A stretch of 64,000 nucleotides of DNA from JAYZQT01 sp036136335 (lineage in GTDB: Bacteria > Pseudomonadota > Alphaproteobacteria > MPNO01 > UBA830). The stretch covers positions 124,001 to 188,000 of the forward strand of contig JAYZQT010000032.1 of the NCBI GenBank assembly GCA_036136335.1, given 5' to 3'. This document shows positions 16,458 to 26,391 of this stretch, in pieces (the first letter of the stretch is position 1; each line of letters starts with the position of its first letter). Position numbers and translations under genes: made by a program. The notes under the pieces are model-generated. The model searched no databases. It was not told the DNA's origin and saw nothing but the letters and a program-made list of their open reading frames with translations.

Positions 16458-17875
16458 TGGGCAAGGTCACCGGCTTCATCGAAATTGAGCGGCACGACCG
16501 CACTTATAAACCCGCCAGCGACCGGATTCGCAATTTCAAGGAATTCGTTATTCCTTTGGAGGAACGTGACCTGGAGAGACAGGCAGCGCGCTGTATGGAT
16601 TGCGGTATCCCCTTTTGCCATAACGGCTGTCCGGTTAACAACCAGATTCCAGACTGGAATGACCTAGTCTATAGATCGGATTGGGAAGAAGCGTCCCACA
16701 ACCTGCACTCAACGAATAATTTTCCTGAGTTCACAGGCCGCGTATGCCCGGCCCCGTGCGAGGCAGCCTGTACTCTCAATATTGATGACGTCCCAGTAAC
16801 AATCAAATCCATTGAATGCGCGATCGTGGACAGGGCCTGGGAAGAAGGTTGGGTCGGGCCCCAGGTTCCGGAGGTGAAGACTGGAAAGAGCGTCGCGGTG
16901 GTGGGTTCAGGACCAGCTGGAATGGCCGGGGCACAGCAGCTCGCGCGGGCTGGGCACGATGTTCATCTGTACGAAAAGAACGAGACTGCCGGGGGTCTCC
17001 TTCGGTTTGGCATCCCTGACTTCAAAATGGAAAAACATCTCATAGATCGCCGTATTGAACAGATGGAGGCCGAGGGTGTCACGCTGCATTGTGGGGTTCA
17101 TGTTGGCGTGGATCTGGGGGCGGCAGACCTTGAAGCAGAACATGACGCTGTCCTGCTCTGCGGTGGGTCAGAAAAACCGCGGGATCTGCCTGTAGACGGG
17201 CGGAATCTGGAGGGGGTCCATTTTGCCATGAATTTTCTGCCTCAGCAGAACCGTCGCGTGGCGGGCAGCAATCTGGGTGACGCAGAGCCAATTCTGGCCT
17301 CGGAAAGGCATGTGGTGGTGATCGGCGGCGGCGATACAGGTTCGGACTGCATTGGTACGTCGATACGTCAGGGCGCGGTTTCGGTGGTGCAACTGGAAAT
17401 CATGCCGGAGCCACCGGAGCGGGAAGACAAGGCGGTGACCTGGCCGCACTGGCCACAAAAGATGCGTACCTCTTCCAGTCAGGCTGAGGGTGCAGAACGT
17501 GATTTTTCGGTCACGACCTCCAGCATGGGTGGTGTAGATGGACACGTTACCCATGTAAATTGTCAACGCGTTGATGAGAAATTTCAGCCAATCCCGGGCA
17601 GCGAATTCAAGCTAAAAGCGGATCTGGTGCTTTTAGCCATGGGTTTTTTGCATCCGGTACATGAAGGGATGCTGAACGAACTCGGCGTGGAACTGGACGA
17701 CCGCGGCAACGTAAAGGCCGACACAAATGCCTATCAGACAACGAGTGAGAAGGTATTTGCTGCGGGCGATATGCGCCGGGGGCAATCCCTCGTAGTCTGG
17801 GCTATTCGTGAAGGCCGGCAGGCAGCCCGCGCGGTCGACATGTTTCTGATGGGTACGACGGATCTGCCGCGTTAA
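16457..17875 (+). CDS. gltD: Glutamate synthase small subunit
   Basis: GltD oxidises NAD(P)H on FAD and sends electrons through 4Fe-4S clusters to GltB. The 472 residues include the N-terminal Cys clusters (CMDCGIPFCHNGCPVNN, CPAPCEAAC), an FAD-binding GSGPAGMAGAQQLARAG near residue 150 and a second nucleotide-binding GGGDTGSDCIG around residue 293, ending with the FAD contact GDMRRGQSLVVWAIREGR. The gene overlaps gltB by one base (TAATG), so translation is coupled. The 256 bases after it, up to hyuA, hold GC-rich short inverted repeats (GCCGG...CCGGC near 17925) but no T-run. Confidence 0.98.
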   Translation: MGKVTGFIEIERHDRTYKPASDRIRNFKEFVIPLEERDLERQAARCMDCGIPFCHNGCPVNNQIPDWNDLVYRSDWEEASHNLHSTNNFPEFTGRVCPAPCEAACTLNIDDVPVTIKSIECAIVDRAWEEGWVGPQVPEVKTGKSVAVVGSGPAGMAGAQQLARAGHDVHLYEKNETAGGLLRFGIPDFKMEKHLIDRRIEQMEAEGVTLHCGVHVGVDLGAADLEAEHDAVLLCGGSEKPRDLPVDGRNLEGVHFAMNFLPQQNRRVAGSNLGDAEPILASERHVVVIGGGDTGSDCIGTSIRQGAVSVVQLEIMPEPPEREDKAVTWPHWPQKMRTSSSQAEGAERDFSVTTSSMGGVDGHVTHVNCQRVDEKFQPIPGSEFKLKADLVLLAMGFLHPVHEGMLNELGVELDDRGNVKADTNAYQTTSEKVFAAGDMRRGQSLVVWAIREGRQAARAVDMFLMGTTDLPR

Positions 17876-18131
17876 AATCTGGTTTATTGAACAACGAAGC
17901 CAATGCCTTTTCGCGCGCCGGACCTGATGCCGGCCCCCTGGGTGTGGGCCAGAAAAAGCACACAAAACGCTCATATAGACTTAACTGCCACCCGCCAATA
18001 AACTCGGGCAGGTAGGAATTTTAAAGAGCAAACAACAGATATGGATGTCCTGCATTTTACACGGCACCCGGTGTGGGACAGGACGAGGCAACTGATAACC
18101 TCGCTTGGAAAATGTTCGCGCCGGGCCTGAT

Positions 18132-20231
18132 ATGTCGGGGGTTGACTGGATTGTCGGGCTGGATATTGGCGGAACATTCACCGATGTTTATATGCTTGCG
18201 CCTGATAGCGGCCGGACCGCGCGGTTCAAATCATTAACAACAGCTGATGATCCGGCGCGCGGTGCCATAAATTCTCTTATGGCGGCAATGGATGCGGCCG
18301 GCGCTGAGCCTGATGATATAGGTGTTGTGTTGCACGCGACTACCCTGGTTGCAAACGCCCTAATACAACGCGACGGGGCATCCACTGCGCTCATAACGAC
18401 GGATGGCTTTCGCGATCTGTTAAGTATTGCCCGGGAGAAGAAATACGATATTTATGATCTATCGCTGGAAAAGCCTCCGCCTCTCGTTCCGGCTGAAAGA
18501 TGTTTTAGCGTCCGTGAACGTATCGCCGCGGATGGATCGGTGGTCACCCCGATCGATGAAATTTCGCTGTCCCAAATTGTCGACGATATAGGCACAAGCA
18601 ACGTGGATGCCGTTGCGGTGTGCCTGCTTCATTCCTATGTAAATCCTGATCACGAAAGACGCGTAGCCGCAGCGGTCCGCGACAACCTCCCAGGGATCGC
18701 TATTTCGGTCTCTTCGGAACTGCTTCCCGAAATGCGGGAGTACGAGCGCGCGACAAGTACCACCGCGAATGCGTATGTCTTGCCACTGATCGATGGGTAC
18801 CTGGCCCGCCTCAACAGGGAGATGCATGATAGAAATGTTGCGGCGCCGGTTTTCATAATGTTGTCGAGCGGTGGAATTTCAACAACAGAGGTTGTTCGCA
18901 AATTTCCAGTGCGTATCTGCGAATCTGGTCCGGCGGCCGGCGCCGTGACCGCAGCCAGTACTGGCCGTTTGATAGAGGCCCCACGGGTACTGTCATTTGA
19001 TATGGGTGGAACGACCGCCAAGGCGTGCCTGATCCATGATTTTTCTCCGCTGGTGACAACGGAATTCGAAGTAGCGCGGATGTATCGTTTCAAGAAGGGA
19101 AGTGGATTGCCACTGCGCATACCCGTGGTGGATCTCATCGAAATTGGTGCGGGTGGAGGAAGTATCGCCCATGTTGACCAGCTGGGGTTGCTAAAAGTTG
19201 GGCCCGAGAGCGCAGGATCCGAGCCAGGGCCCGCCTGTTATGGCCTCTGCGGAGTGGTGCCGACGGTGACAGATGCTGACCTGATACTTGGGTATCTCGG
19301 TGCCAGTTCTTTCCTCGGGGGCCGCATGGCCTTGCATACATCGTTGGCACGCGGTGCCATTTCCGATCACATCGCCGGTCCGTTGGGCCTCTCGACAGAT
19401 GAAGCGGCGCTGGGTATTCACGCGATTGTTAACGAGAATATGGCAAATGCAGCCCGGATACACACCGTCGAGCGTGGCCATGATCCAGCGGCGTATACAC
19501 TCGTTTCCTTTGGGGGTGCCGGGCCCGTGCACGCCTACGGCGTGGCCCGGAGGCTCGGAATATCGCGCATAGTTGTGCCACAATCCGCCGGTGTGGGGTC
19601 GGCTTTGGGACTTCATCTTGCCCCCCGTTCCTATCACTTGGCACGAACCCTCATAGGCGTACTGGAGGCACTTGACTGGACGGCGGTTGAGCATGCGTTT
19701 TCGGAAATGACACATGAAGCCGCCGACGTACTGAAAGGCGCCGGCGTGAGCCATCGGGATATTACCTTTACCCGGATCGCTGACATGCGTTACATGGGGC
19801 AACGCAAGGAACTGGCCGTGACGCTGCCCCCGGTTAAACTTAACGCAAAAAAAACTACCGCGATCCGGCGGTTGTTTGAAGAAAGCTACCAAAAAATCTA
19901 TCGGCGGGTTCATGAAGGCCACGAGATAGAGGCCCTGACCTGGCGTTTGATCGCCACCGGACCTCCGATTGTCGAGGCAAGGGAACTGCACCAACCAGTG
20001 AAGACTGGCGACGCGGGGACACCAACCGGTCATCGTCCGATGTTGTTTGACGGCTGGGTTACGCCGCGTGACTGTCCGGTATATAGCCGCTTGCTGCTTT
20101 CGCCAGGCGACTGCATTCAGGGGCCGGGTGCGATAGAAGAAATTGAATCGACAATTGTTCTTGGACCGGAGGCGCATGCTGAGGTCGATCGTCACGGGAA
20201 CATTCTGATTGAACTGGTGCCGGGAGATTAA
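18132..20231 (+). CDS. hyuA: Hydantoinase/oxoprolinase family protein, subunit A
   Basis: About 699 residues of the HyuA type: an ASKHA-fold ATPase that activates the amide carbonyl of cyclic imides or lactams. The start MSGVDWIVGLDIGGTFTDVYML carries the phosphate-1 motif. RICESGPAAGAVTAA and VLSFDMGGTTAKACLI form the second half-site, and GAGGGSIAHVD and SFGGAGPVHAYG are typical hydantoinase A blocks. Partners act as N-methylhydantoinase, 5-oxoprolinase, acetone carboxylase-like or caprolactamase enzymes; the substrate cannot be told from the sequence. ATG 18132 is preferred over the TTG at 18105 because the family starts just before the DIGGT motif. It is four bases upstream of hyuB. Confidence 0.93.
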   Translation: MSGVDWIVGLDIGGTFTDVYMLAPDSGRTARFKSLTTADDPARGAINSLMAAMDAAGAEPDDIGVVLHATTLVANALIQRDGASTALITTDGFRDLLSIAREKKYDIYDLSLEKPPPLVPAERCFSVRERIAADGSVVTPIDEISLSQIVDDIGTSNVDAVAVCLLHSYVNPDHERRVAAAVRDNLPGIAISVSSELLPEMREYERATSTTANAYVLPLIDGYLARLNREMHDRNVAAPVFIMLSSGGISTTEVVRKFPVRICESGPAAGAVTAASTGRLIEAPRVLSFDMGGTTAKACLIHDFSPLVTTEFEVARMYRFKKGSGLPLRIPVVDLIEIGAGGGSIAHVDQLGLLKVGPESAGSEPGPACYGLCGVVPTVTDADLILGYLGASSFLGGRMALHTSLARGAISDHIAGPLGLSTDEAALGIHAIVNENMANAARIHTVERGHDPAAYTLVSFGGAGPVHAYGVARRLGISRIVVPQSAGVGSALGLHLAPRSYHLARTLIGVLEALDWTAVEHAFSEMTHEAADVLKGAGVSHRDITFTRIADMRYMGQRKELAVTLPPVKLNAKKTTAIRRLFEESYQKIYRRVHEGHEIEALTWRLIATGPPIVEARELHQPVKTGDAGTPTGHRPMLFDGWVTPRDCPVYSRLLLSPGDCIQGPGAIEEIESTIVLGPEAHAEVDRHGNILIELVPGD

Positions 20232-20235
20232 TGTT

Positions 20236-21825
20236 TTGGCTCACAAACGATCATTGATTGGTCCCGTAGAGCTTGAAGTATGCTGGAACCGCCTGGTGTC
20301 GATCGCAAACGAACAGGCCGCAACCATGGTGAATGCTGCGTTTTCGGTGGTTCTGGGTGAGATGGAAGATCTCTCGGCGGGCGTGTTCGACCATAAAGGC
20401 ACAATGCTGGCACAATCAGTTCAGGGAGCTCCCGGTCATCTGGGCAGTCTCGGGATTGGTGTAAAACACATAATAGCCAGGTTCGACGAAAGTCTGCTGG
20501 TGCCAGGAGATATTCTGGTTACCAACGACCCTTGGCTGGTATCCGGTCACAAACACGATATTACGGTTGTGATCCCGGTTTTTCTTGGCGCGAAAATCGT
20601 TGGATATACTGCCAGTAATTGCCATGTTGTTGACATTGGGGGGAGAATTTTTTCAGCGGCCGGGCAGTCCGTTTATGAAGAAGGGCTGCAGATACCGGTA
20701 ATGAAGCTGTACGACGGCGGCAGCCGGAATGAGACACTGTTCAACATCATTGCCGAGAACGTACGTTCGCCGGATCTGGTTCTCGGTGATCTGATGGCGC
20801 AGGTATCAGCAAACCAGATGGCTGGTGAGAGGCTGCTGACCGTCATGACCGATCACCGTCTCCAGGATCTGACAATGATTTCTGAAGAGATAACCGGGCG
20901 GACGGAAAGCATGATGCGTGTCGCAATTTCCAGAGTGCCTGACGGTGTTTATCACGATACGGTTCAGCTCGACGGATTTGGCTCTCCGCTACACATTACC
21001 GTTTCCATTACAGTCAAAGGGGATGAAATCATAGTCGACTTTGACGGTACCTCTTCTCAGATTGAAATGGGGGTGAACTGCGTTCTCAATTACACCAAGG
21101 CGTTTGTATATTACGCAGTAAAGTGTTCGCTCAGCCCTGACGCCCCCAATAACGAAGGTAGCTTTCGCGCTATTACTGTAAAGGCTCCCCCGTCTTCGAT
21201 CCTTAATGCGACATACCCGGCACCCGTAGGCGGGCGGCATCTTGTCGGTCTTTTTGTCCCATTCGCCGTGTTCGGTGCGCTTTCGCGTGTCATTCCTGAC
21301 CAGATTATGGCTGAAAGCTCCGTACTGGGTGCGGTAACACTGAGTGGTGTAGACAATCAACAGAATCCATTTGTGTTTACCATGTTTTGCAGTGGCGGGA
21401 TGGGTGCGCGACCAGGAAAGAACGGCCTGGATGCCACTGCATTCCCAAGTAACGTGGCAAATGCACCGGTCGAGATCATAGAGCAGGCGGCGCCCATACT
21501 GGTTACACAGCGTGAGCTGATCGAGGGTTCGGCCGGTAAGGGGATGTACGAGGGCGGCGTCGGTCAGCGCATCGGACTAAGCCTTCGGTCTGATGCGCCA
21601 GCTAATATATCGACGATGTTCGAACGAGCGCTTTATCCTCCCAAGGGCCTGCTTGGTGGGTGTAATGGGTCTCCGACAAGACTGACGCTGGATGGGAAGG
21701 TGATTGACGCAAAACATGGCTGCTCGTTACGGCCAGGCTCGGAACTCACGATAGAGACTGCGGGGGGTGGCGGCTTCGGCTCACCCATCTCCAAAAAGTA
21801 TAACGCAAACGGGCAGGTGAGCTGA
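20236..21825 (+). CDS. hyuB: Hydantoinase B/oxoprolinase family protein
   Basis: About 530 residues of the HyuB type, the hydrolytic partner of HyuA. It has PVELEVCWNRLVSIANEQAATM at the start, VFDHKGTMLAQSVQGAPGHLGSLG, GDILVTNDPWLVSGHKHDITVV with the His/Asp metal-binding residues, and GGGGFGSP at the C-terminus. It probably uses a TTG start at 20236, nine bases after GGGAG and four after the hyuA stop. Together with hyuA it would form an ATP-dependent ring-opening amidohydrolase. The next genes (a Rid-family protein and a PHP-type hydrolase) are in the same direction and likely in the same operon. Confidence 0.93.
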   Translation: MAHKRSLIGPVELEVCWNRLVSIANEQAATMVNAAFSVVLGEMEDLSAGVFDHKGTMLAQSVQGAPGHLGSLGIGVKHIIARFDESLLVPGDILVTNDPWLVSGHKHDITVVIPVFLGAKIVGYTASNCHVVDIGGRIFSAAGQSVYEEGLQIPVMKLYDGGSRNETLFNIIAENVRSPDLVLGDLMAQVSANQMAGERLLTVMTDHRLQDLTMISEEITGRTESMMRVAISRVPDGVYHDTVQLDGFGSPLHITVSITVKGDEIIVDFDGTSSQIEMGVNCVLNYTKAFVYYAVKCSLSPDAPNNEGSFRAITVKAPPSSILNATYPAPVGGRHLVGLFVPFAVFGALSRVIPDQIMAESSVLGAVTLSGVDNQQNPFVFTMFCSGGMGARPGKNGLDATAFPSNVANAPVEIIEQAAPILVTQRELIEGSAGKGMYEGGVGQRIGLSLRSDAPANISTMFERALYPPKGLLGGCNGSPTRLTLDGKVIDAKHGCSLRPGSELTIETAGGGGFGSPISKKYNANGQVS

Positions 21826-21857
21826 ACCAGTCGTATTAGAACGGAAATGGAATAATC

Positions 21858-22259
21858 ATGACAAAAACACGCATCCACACCAACAGAGTTGCAAAAACCA
21901 AAAAGCCATACTCGCAGGGAATAAGGGTCATGTCGGGCTCCCTCGTGTTTACGTCTGGTGTAATTGCGCGCGACCCGGAAGGGCGCCTGGTCGGCAAGGG
22001 AAACATTCGGGAACAGACACGCCAGTGTTTGCGGAACATCGCGGGCATAATCGAGGGCGGGGGCGGAACGTTGGGCGATCTGGTTAAAATGACGGTTTTC
22101 ATAACCGACCTGGAAAACTACAACGGGATGAATGAAATTCGCGAAGGGGTTTTGAATGACATTGATTTTGCGAGCTCGACCGTTCAGGTAGCATTGAACG
22201 AGGCTGATGCATTGATTGAAATAGAGGCAGTGGCATCGGTTGGGTATTTAAACAGGTAA
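21858..22259 (+). CDS. RidA/YjgF (Rid) family protein, non-canonical
   Basis: A 133-residue Rid-fold protein (KPYSQGIRVMSGSLVFTSGVIARDPEGRLVG; TLGDLVKMTVFITDLENY; IEIEAVASV at the end). The catalytic Arg of true RidA imine deaminases sits in an ARSCVEV block before the IEIEA end. Here the block is FASSTVQVAL with no Arg, so 2-iminobutanoate deamination is unlikely and it belongs to one of the other Rid subgroups, some of which act in amide or heterocycle catabolism. It follows hyuB by 32 bases and is probably cotranscribed, which hints at a role on an enamine, imine or ring-opened amide. That role is inferred. Confidence 0.88.
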   Translation: MTKTRIHTNRVAKTKKPYSQGIRVMSGSLVFTSGVIARDPEGRLVGKGNIREQTRQCLRNIAGIIEGGGGTLGDLVKMTVFITDLENYNGMNEIREGVLNDIDFASSTVQVALNEADALIEIEAVASVGYLNR

Positions 22260-22318
22260 ATGCAATCCGCATGGGCGTGGCGAAATTCTAAGTTTGGTCC
22301 ACGGGAAGTTTGGTATAA

Positions 22319-23812
22319 GTGACCGATAATCTGAACATCGTTTACGGGGATATCCACAACCATAATGCGCATGGTTATGGTCTGGGTTCCATTGAGCGTA
22401 GTGTTGAAGTCGCCCAAACCCACCTGGACTTTTTTGCATTCACCGGACACTCGAGCTGGCACGACCTTGGTGCTATCGAAAATGGCGCTGAGGAACATTT
22501 CAATAAAGGGTTTGAGCGGCTCGCAGAAACCTGGCCTCACGTTCAGAATGTCATTGCCGAATCAAATTCTGACCATGAGTTTTGCTCTTTTCTCGGTTTT
22601 GAGTGGCATTCCAATTTTTATGGTGACCAGTGCGTCGTATTTCCAGAAGATTTTCAGGAGATACATTACGCGCAAACCCTTGCTGGTTTGCGGCGATTTT
22701 GTGTATCCAAATCAGCACTGATGATCCCGCATCATCTCGCATACCCAAAAGGAAGGAGAGGCGTGAACTGGGAAGAGTTTAATAATGAATGTACGCCGGT
22801 TGTTGAAATTTATTCGTGGCATGGAAATTCAGAAGATGACCGTGGACCTTATCCGATGATCAAGGGTTCACCCGGAGGGAGGGAGACCTCGAACACGGTG
22901 AGCGCGGCCCTCGCAGGTGGGAACAAGTTTGGCTTCGTGGCATCTAGCGACAATCACTCCGCATTTCCGGGTGCATATGGCGAAGGGCTAATGGGAGCTT
23001 TGGTTGCCGACTTGACGCGATCCGAAATCCTCAAGGCAATCCGTGAGAGACGTACATTTGCATTGACCGGCGATCGCATTGAACTTCATTTTCATGTCAA
23101 TGGTTCGGTCATGGGCAGTGATATTAATGCGGGCGATGCCATCGACGTAGAATACCTTGTCAGGGGAAGAGACGAAATCGAGATGGTGGAAGTAGTGCAA
23201 GACGGCATCGTCGTGCATCGATCATTTGCAGATGAGTTCGCAACACCTGAGACGGGATTCCAAAACCCCTTTCAAATTCGCTTGGAATGGGGTTGGGGCC
23301 CTTGGGCATCCTTGGCTCTGGACAGGATAACGGATTGGCAAATGACGGTATCGATAAGGGATGGAAAACTATTGAAATTCTATCCCTGTCTGTCGTCCGG
23401 TCCATTCGACGAAGATCGCCGGCATCGTTTTAGAAAAATTCAGGACAATATACTTTCCATTGATTCATATACCTCACGCAGGCAAGCATACCGGGAAAAC
23501 CCAAACCAAAGCGTCGTTCTCGCAATTTCTGGAGGACCAGAGACCCTGTTGGAAATTCAGACATCGAAACCAACGTCGATGCAAACCACGTCAGGCGTTG
23601 CGGATTTATTTGCTGCCTCTGAAGCACATCACGTAGGTGAGTATCCCGCTGAAAGTTATATGTGGCATAGAATTCTTCCAGTGTCTGCAACAACTATAGA
23701 GGACAGATGCACACTCGCGGTTGGGGAAGGACGCTCAAACGTGTATCTGCGGGTAAAACAGAAAAACGGACACCTGGCCTGGAGCAGTCCGGTTTTCATT
23801 AACCACACTTGA
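22319..23812 (+). CDS. PHP-type / DUF3604-like metal-dependent hydrolase
   Basis: The 497-residue protein opens with YGDIHNHN (His13-x-His15) and continues with FAFTGHSSWHD, FLGFEWHSNFYGDQCVVF, LMIPHHLAYPKGRRGVNW and FVASSDNHSAFPG, the His/Asp metal-ligand blocks of PHP-fold and DUF3604 hydrolases. The last 170 residues look like a beta-rich accessory domain. The family contains phosphoesterases and C-N or C-O hydrolases; the substrate is unknown. GTG 22319 is the likely start, preceded by GGGAAG. It follows the Rid-family gene by 59 bases and would complete a hyuA-hyuB-rid-hydrolase operon. Confidence 0.8.
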   Translation: MTDNLNIVYGDIHNHNAHGYGLGSIERSVEVAQTHLDFFAFTGHSSWHDLGAIENGAEEHFNKGFERLAETWPHVQNVIAESNSDHEFCSFLGFEWHSNFYGDQCVVFPEDFQEIHYAQTLAGLRRFCVSKSALMIPHHLAYPKGRRGVNWEEFNNECTPVVEIYSWHGNSEDDRGPYPMIKGSPGGRETSNTVSAALAGGNKFGFVASSDNHSAFPGAYGEGLMGALVADLTRSEILKAIRERRTFALTGDRIELHFHVNGSVMGSDINAGDAIDVEYLVRGRDEIEMVEVVQDGIVVHRSFADEFATPETGFQNPFQIRLEWGWGPWASLALDRITDWQMTVSIRDGKLLKFYPCLSSGPFDEDRRHRFRKIQDNILSIDSYTSRRQAYRENPNQSVVLAISGGPETLLEIQTSKPTSMQTTSGVADLFAASEAHHVGEYPAESYMWHRILPVSATTIEDRCTLAVGEGRSNVYLRVKQKNGHLAWSSPVFINHT

Positions 23813-24012
23813 TTATACATCCAGCCGCGGCATGTACTGAAAAGAACTGGAAGGATAAATGCCTGGGTGACTGACCTATAATCCCTGTATTTTTCCATGA
23901 GGCTTGCAGGGTAGACAGTTCTGGTATTGCTCTAGATAGATTTACCACAAACGATTTGTTCCGGCAGACATCAAACTGACATGCTAATTTGAAGTTTTGG
24001 AGTGAGGTTATC

Positions 24013-24675
24013 ATGAGCGCGATTTACGGCATGGAACACCGTGTTCTGCAGGACAGGTTTGATACCCGGAGGCTGGCTGACAACGTAGAACGCCGGGTCG
24101 TGGAGTACTCAATCAGTGGGTTTCACCAGGCATTAATAGAAAGCATGGATATGTTCTGGCTTGCTACGGTAGACCACCAGGGTCGACCTACCGTCTCATA
24201 TAAAGGTGGAGATCGCGGGTTCGTTAGAGCGATTGACGAGGCAACTCTTGCTTTTCCATCCTATGACGGGAACGGCATGTTCTATTCCATGGGGAATATC
24301 AGGGGCAATCAACAGATAGGAATGCTGTTTACGGATTTTGAGCGTCCTTACAGGTTAAGGATACAGGGAACCGCTACTATTGATGATGAAGACCCCCTGC
24401 TTTGCGAAAGTTTTGAAGCACAACTAATTGTTCGCGTGACCGTGAGCGAAATATTTCGTAACTGCCCACGTTATGTCCATCGATATGAAAAAATAGAGGC
24501 GTCGCGTTATGCGCCGCGTCAGGGTGTTGATACCCCACTTGCCGGGTGGAAGCGGTCTGAGGACATACAACCCGATTTACCTTTAAAGGATCAGGGAAGG
24601 GCGGCAGCCGAAGGTGGATTTCGTTCCTATGAAGAGCAGACAATACTGACGCGGAGGGGCAATCCGTTGGCTTGA
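24013..24675 (+). CDS. Pyridoxamine-5'-phosphate oxidase-like FMN-binding protein
   Basis: A 220-residue split-barrel flavin protein. ALIESMDMFWLATVDHQGRPTVSYKGGDRGFVRAID is the typical N-terminal FMN-binding block, and GNIRGNQQIGMLFTDFERPYRLRIQGTATI the second half. It lacks the C-terminal signature of true PdxH, so it is a general PNPOx-like flavin reductase or oxidase, not a vitamin B6 enzyme with any certainty. ATG 24013 follows GAGGT; TTG 23989 is less likely. It converges with the LLM monooxygenase gene (48 bases between the stops) and might supply reduced flavin, but that is a guess. Confidence 0.85.
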   Translation: MSAIYGMEHRVLQDRFDTRRLADNVERRVVEYSISGFHQALIESMDMFWLATVDHQGRPTVSYKGGDRGFVRAIDEATLAFPSYDGNGMFYSMGNIRGNQQIGMLFTDFERPYRLRIQGTATIDDEDPLLCESFEAQLIVRVTVSEIFRNCPRYVHRYEKIEASRYAPRQGVDTPLAGWKRSEDIQPDLPLKDQGRAAAEGGFRSYEEQTILTRRGNPLA

Positions 24676-24723
24676 TTAGGTCTGTCCGCCCCTTTGCCAG
24701 TATTGTGAGGGATATAATTCAGT

Positions 24724-26079
24724 TTACGTGTTTTGCTGGGCGGTATCGGGCGTCTGGTAGTTGTCTGAAGCCCACGGCGGGTGAGCAAGCCCCAGATTTG
24801 CCCGCAAGGTGGAGCCTTCGTATTTTGTCCGATACAGACCTCGTCGCTGCAATTCAGGTACGACCAGGCGATTGAAGGAATGTAGGTCAGATGGAAATAT
24901 CGGTGGCATCACATTGAAGCCATCGCAGCCTTTCTCTACTACCCACTCCTCCATCATGTCGGCAACTTCTTTAGTGTCACCAATTACAAGCCCGTGACCG
25001 CGAGAAGCGGCGAAGTTGCGGTACATGTCCTTGATGGTCAAACGTTCGCGTCGCGCTTGCGCAACTACCAGGTCCCTGCGGCTTCCCCCACGCGGATCGG
25101 GTGGCAGCAGTGGCATCAAGTCGTTGATGTCATGTCCTGACATATCGTGGCCCATGCGTTGAGACAGTAGTTGGAGACCGGCGGCTGGATCGATCAGTTC
25201 CTGCAGTTCCTCAAAGCGGTCGACGGCTTCATCATGGGTTTCCGCGACCATTGTGGTAAGCCCCGGCATGATTTTTAGGCTGTCTGGATTTCGCCCTATG
25301 TCCAGCATCCTTCCCTTGACGTCGTTATAAAACTCCTGCGCCCCCTCCAGGGTTTGCTGTGCGCCAAAAACCACTTCAGCGGTTTCAGCCGCGAGCTGTC
25401 TGCCATCTTCCGACGCACCGGCCTGCACCAAAACAGGTTCCCCCTGTGGTGATCTCGGCACGTTCAACGGCCCTCGGCAACGGAGAAACTCACCTTGATG
25501 CTCGAGAACCTGCAGCTCTTCTTTATTGAAAAATTGACCGGAACCCTTGTCATGCACCCACACATTTTCCCCCCAAGAGTTCCATAACGCCCTGACCACA
25601 TGTGCGAATTCGCGCGCGCGCCGATAACGGGCGCCCTTTTCGAGATGCTCGTCGGCGCCAAAACTAGCTGCCTCTTTAGGGTTACCGGAAGTTATCAGGT
25701 TCCACCCACCACGGCCCCCGCTCGCAATGTCGAGTGACGCAAAACGGCGGGCGATCAGATAGGGCTGGTCATATGTTGTGGTTGATGTACAGACGAGACC
25801 CAAATTCTTAGTGTGCTGCCCGAGTACAACCATGAGGCTGAAAGGTTCTATCCAGGCGCACTGCGAATCGCGGCTCATCGCATCAATATCCGCACGCCAG
25901 AATGATAGAGAATCGGCCATAAAAAACATATCAAAAAGGCCTTCCTCCGAGAGTTTTGCCAGCTCAATCAAGTGGGCGATATTGTTGCCCGAATCTGGTA
26001 CGCCATCAGGATGGCGCCAAGCTGCGATATGATGGCCGCAGGGCCAGTAAAACATGCCGAGTTTTATTTGAGGCTTCAT
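24724..26079 (-). CDS. LLM-class flavin monooxygenase, NtaA/SnaA/DszA type
   Basis: The 451-residue luciferase-like TIM-barrel protein starts with IKLGMFYWPCGHHIAAWRHP and has the family blocks FFMADSLSFW, FASLDIASGGRGGWNLITSGNPKEA and EPVLVQAGASEDGRQLAAETAEVVFGAQ. This group uses FMNH2 delivered by a separate reductase to oxidise nitrilotriacetate, sulfones, alkanesulfonates or similar compounds. The GGRGGWNLVTS-type block is diagnostic of the NtaA/DszA branch rather than of F420-dependent enzymes. The start MKPQIKLG follows a 312-base region shared with the divergent molybdenum-hydroxylase operon. The substrate is unknown. Confidence 0.93.
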   Translation of the reverse strand: MKPQIKLGMFYWPCGHHIAAWRHPDGVPDSGNNIAHLIELAKLSEEGLFDMFFMADSLSFWRADIDAMSRDSQCAWIEPFSLMVVLGQHTKNLGLVCTSTTTYDQPYLIARRFASLDIASGGRGGWNLITSGNPKEAASFGADEHLEKGARYRRAREFAHVVRALWNSWGENVWVHDKGSGQFFNKEELQVLEHQGEFLRCRGPLNVPRSPQGEPVLVQAGASEDGRQLAAETAEVVFGAQQTLEGAQEFYNDVKGRMLDIGRNPDSLKIMPGLTTMVAETHDEAVDRFEELQELIDPAAGLQLLSQRMGHDMSGHDINDLMPLLPPDPRGGSRRDLVVAQARRERLTIKDMYRNFAASRGHGLVIGDTKEVADMMEEWVVEKGCDGFNVMPPIFPSDLHSFNRLVVPELQRRGLYRTKYEGSTLRANLGLAHPPWASDNYQTPDTAQQNT

Positions 26080-26391
26080 CTGGTTGGTCCCTGGTTCTCC
26101 GCGTTCAATTCGATCCTGCCCCTACCTTCCGGGACGTTAATTACCCCTTGCCACAGATCCATATGGTTTTGCCTGGACGATGGGTGTGCATATTCTGAAT
26201 GAGAGTGATCCGGGGAACAATGGGGATTTTTAGGAAGAATTCCACCGAGTAGAGGGCTGCAGCCAGTGAGTTGGCAAAAATCCTAGATTGCCGACATAGA
26301 ATTGCGATCTTAGTATGGCCGATGGCCGCAACCGGACCATCGTGATATAGTTGGGACAACAATTAAATGAAATTATGTACATGAGGTAAAT
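26080..26391. promoter_or_regulatory. 312-base divergent promoter region
   Basis: It lies between the LLM gene (minus) and the molybdenum-hydroxylase operon (plus) and must hold promoters for both. A possible plus-strand pair is TTGCCG, 17 bases, TAGTAT around 26290-26320, which is a weak match. No operator palindrome that I would trust, and no gene. Confidence 0.35.

Noticed and set aside
19191..20195. 334-codon minus-strand open frame inside hyuA
   Set aside because: Shadow of hyuA; His/Arg-rich composition typical of antisense reading, with no motif.
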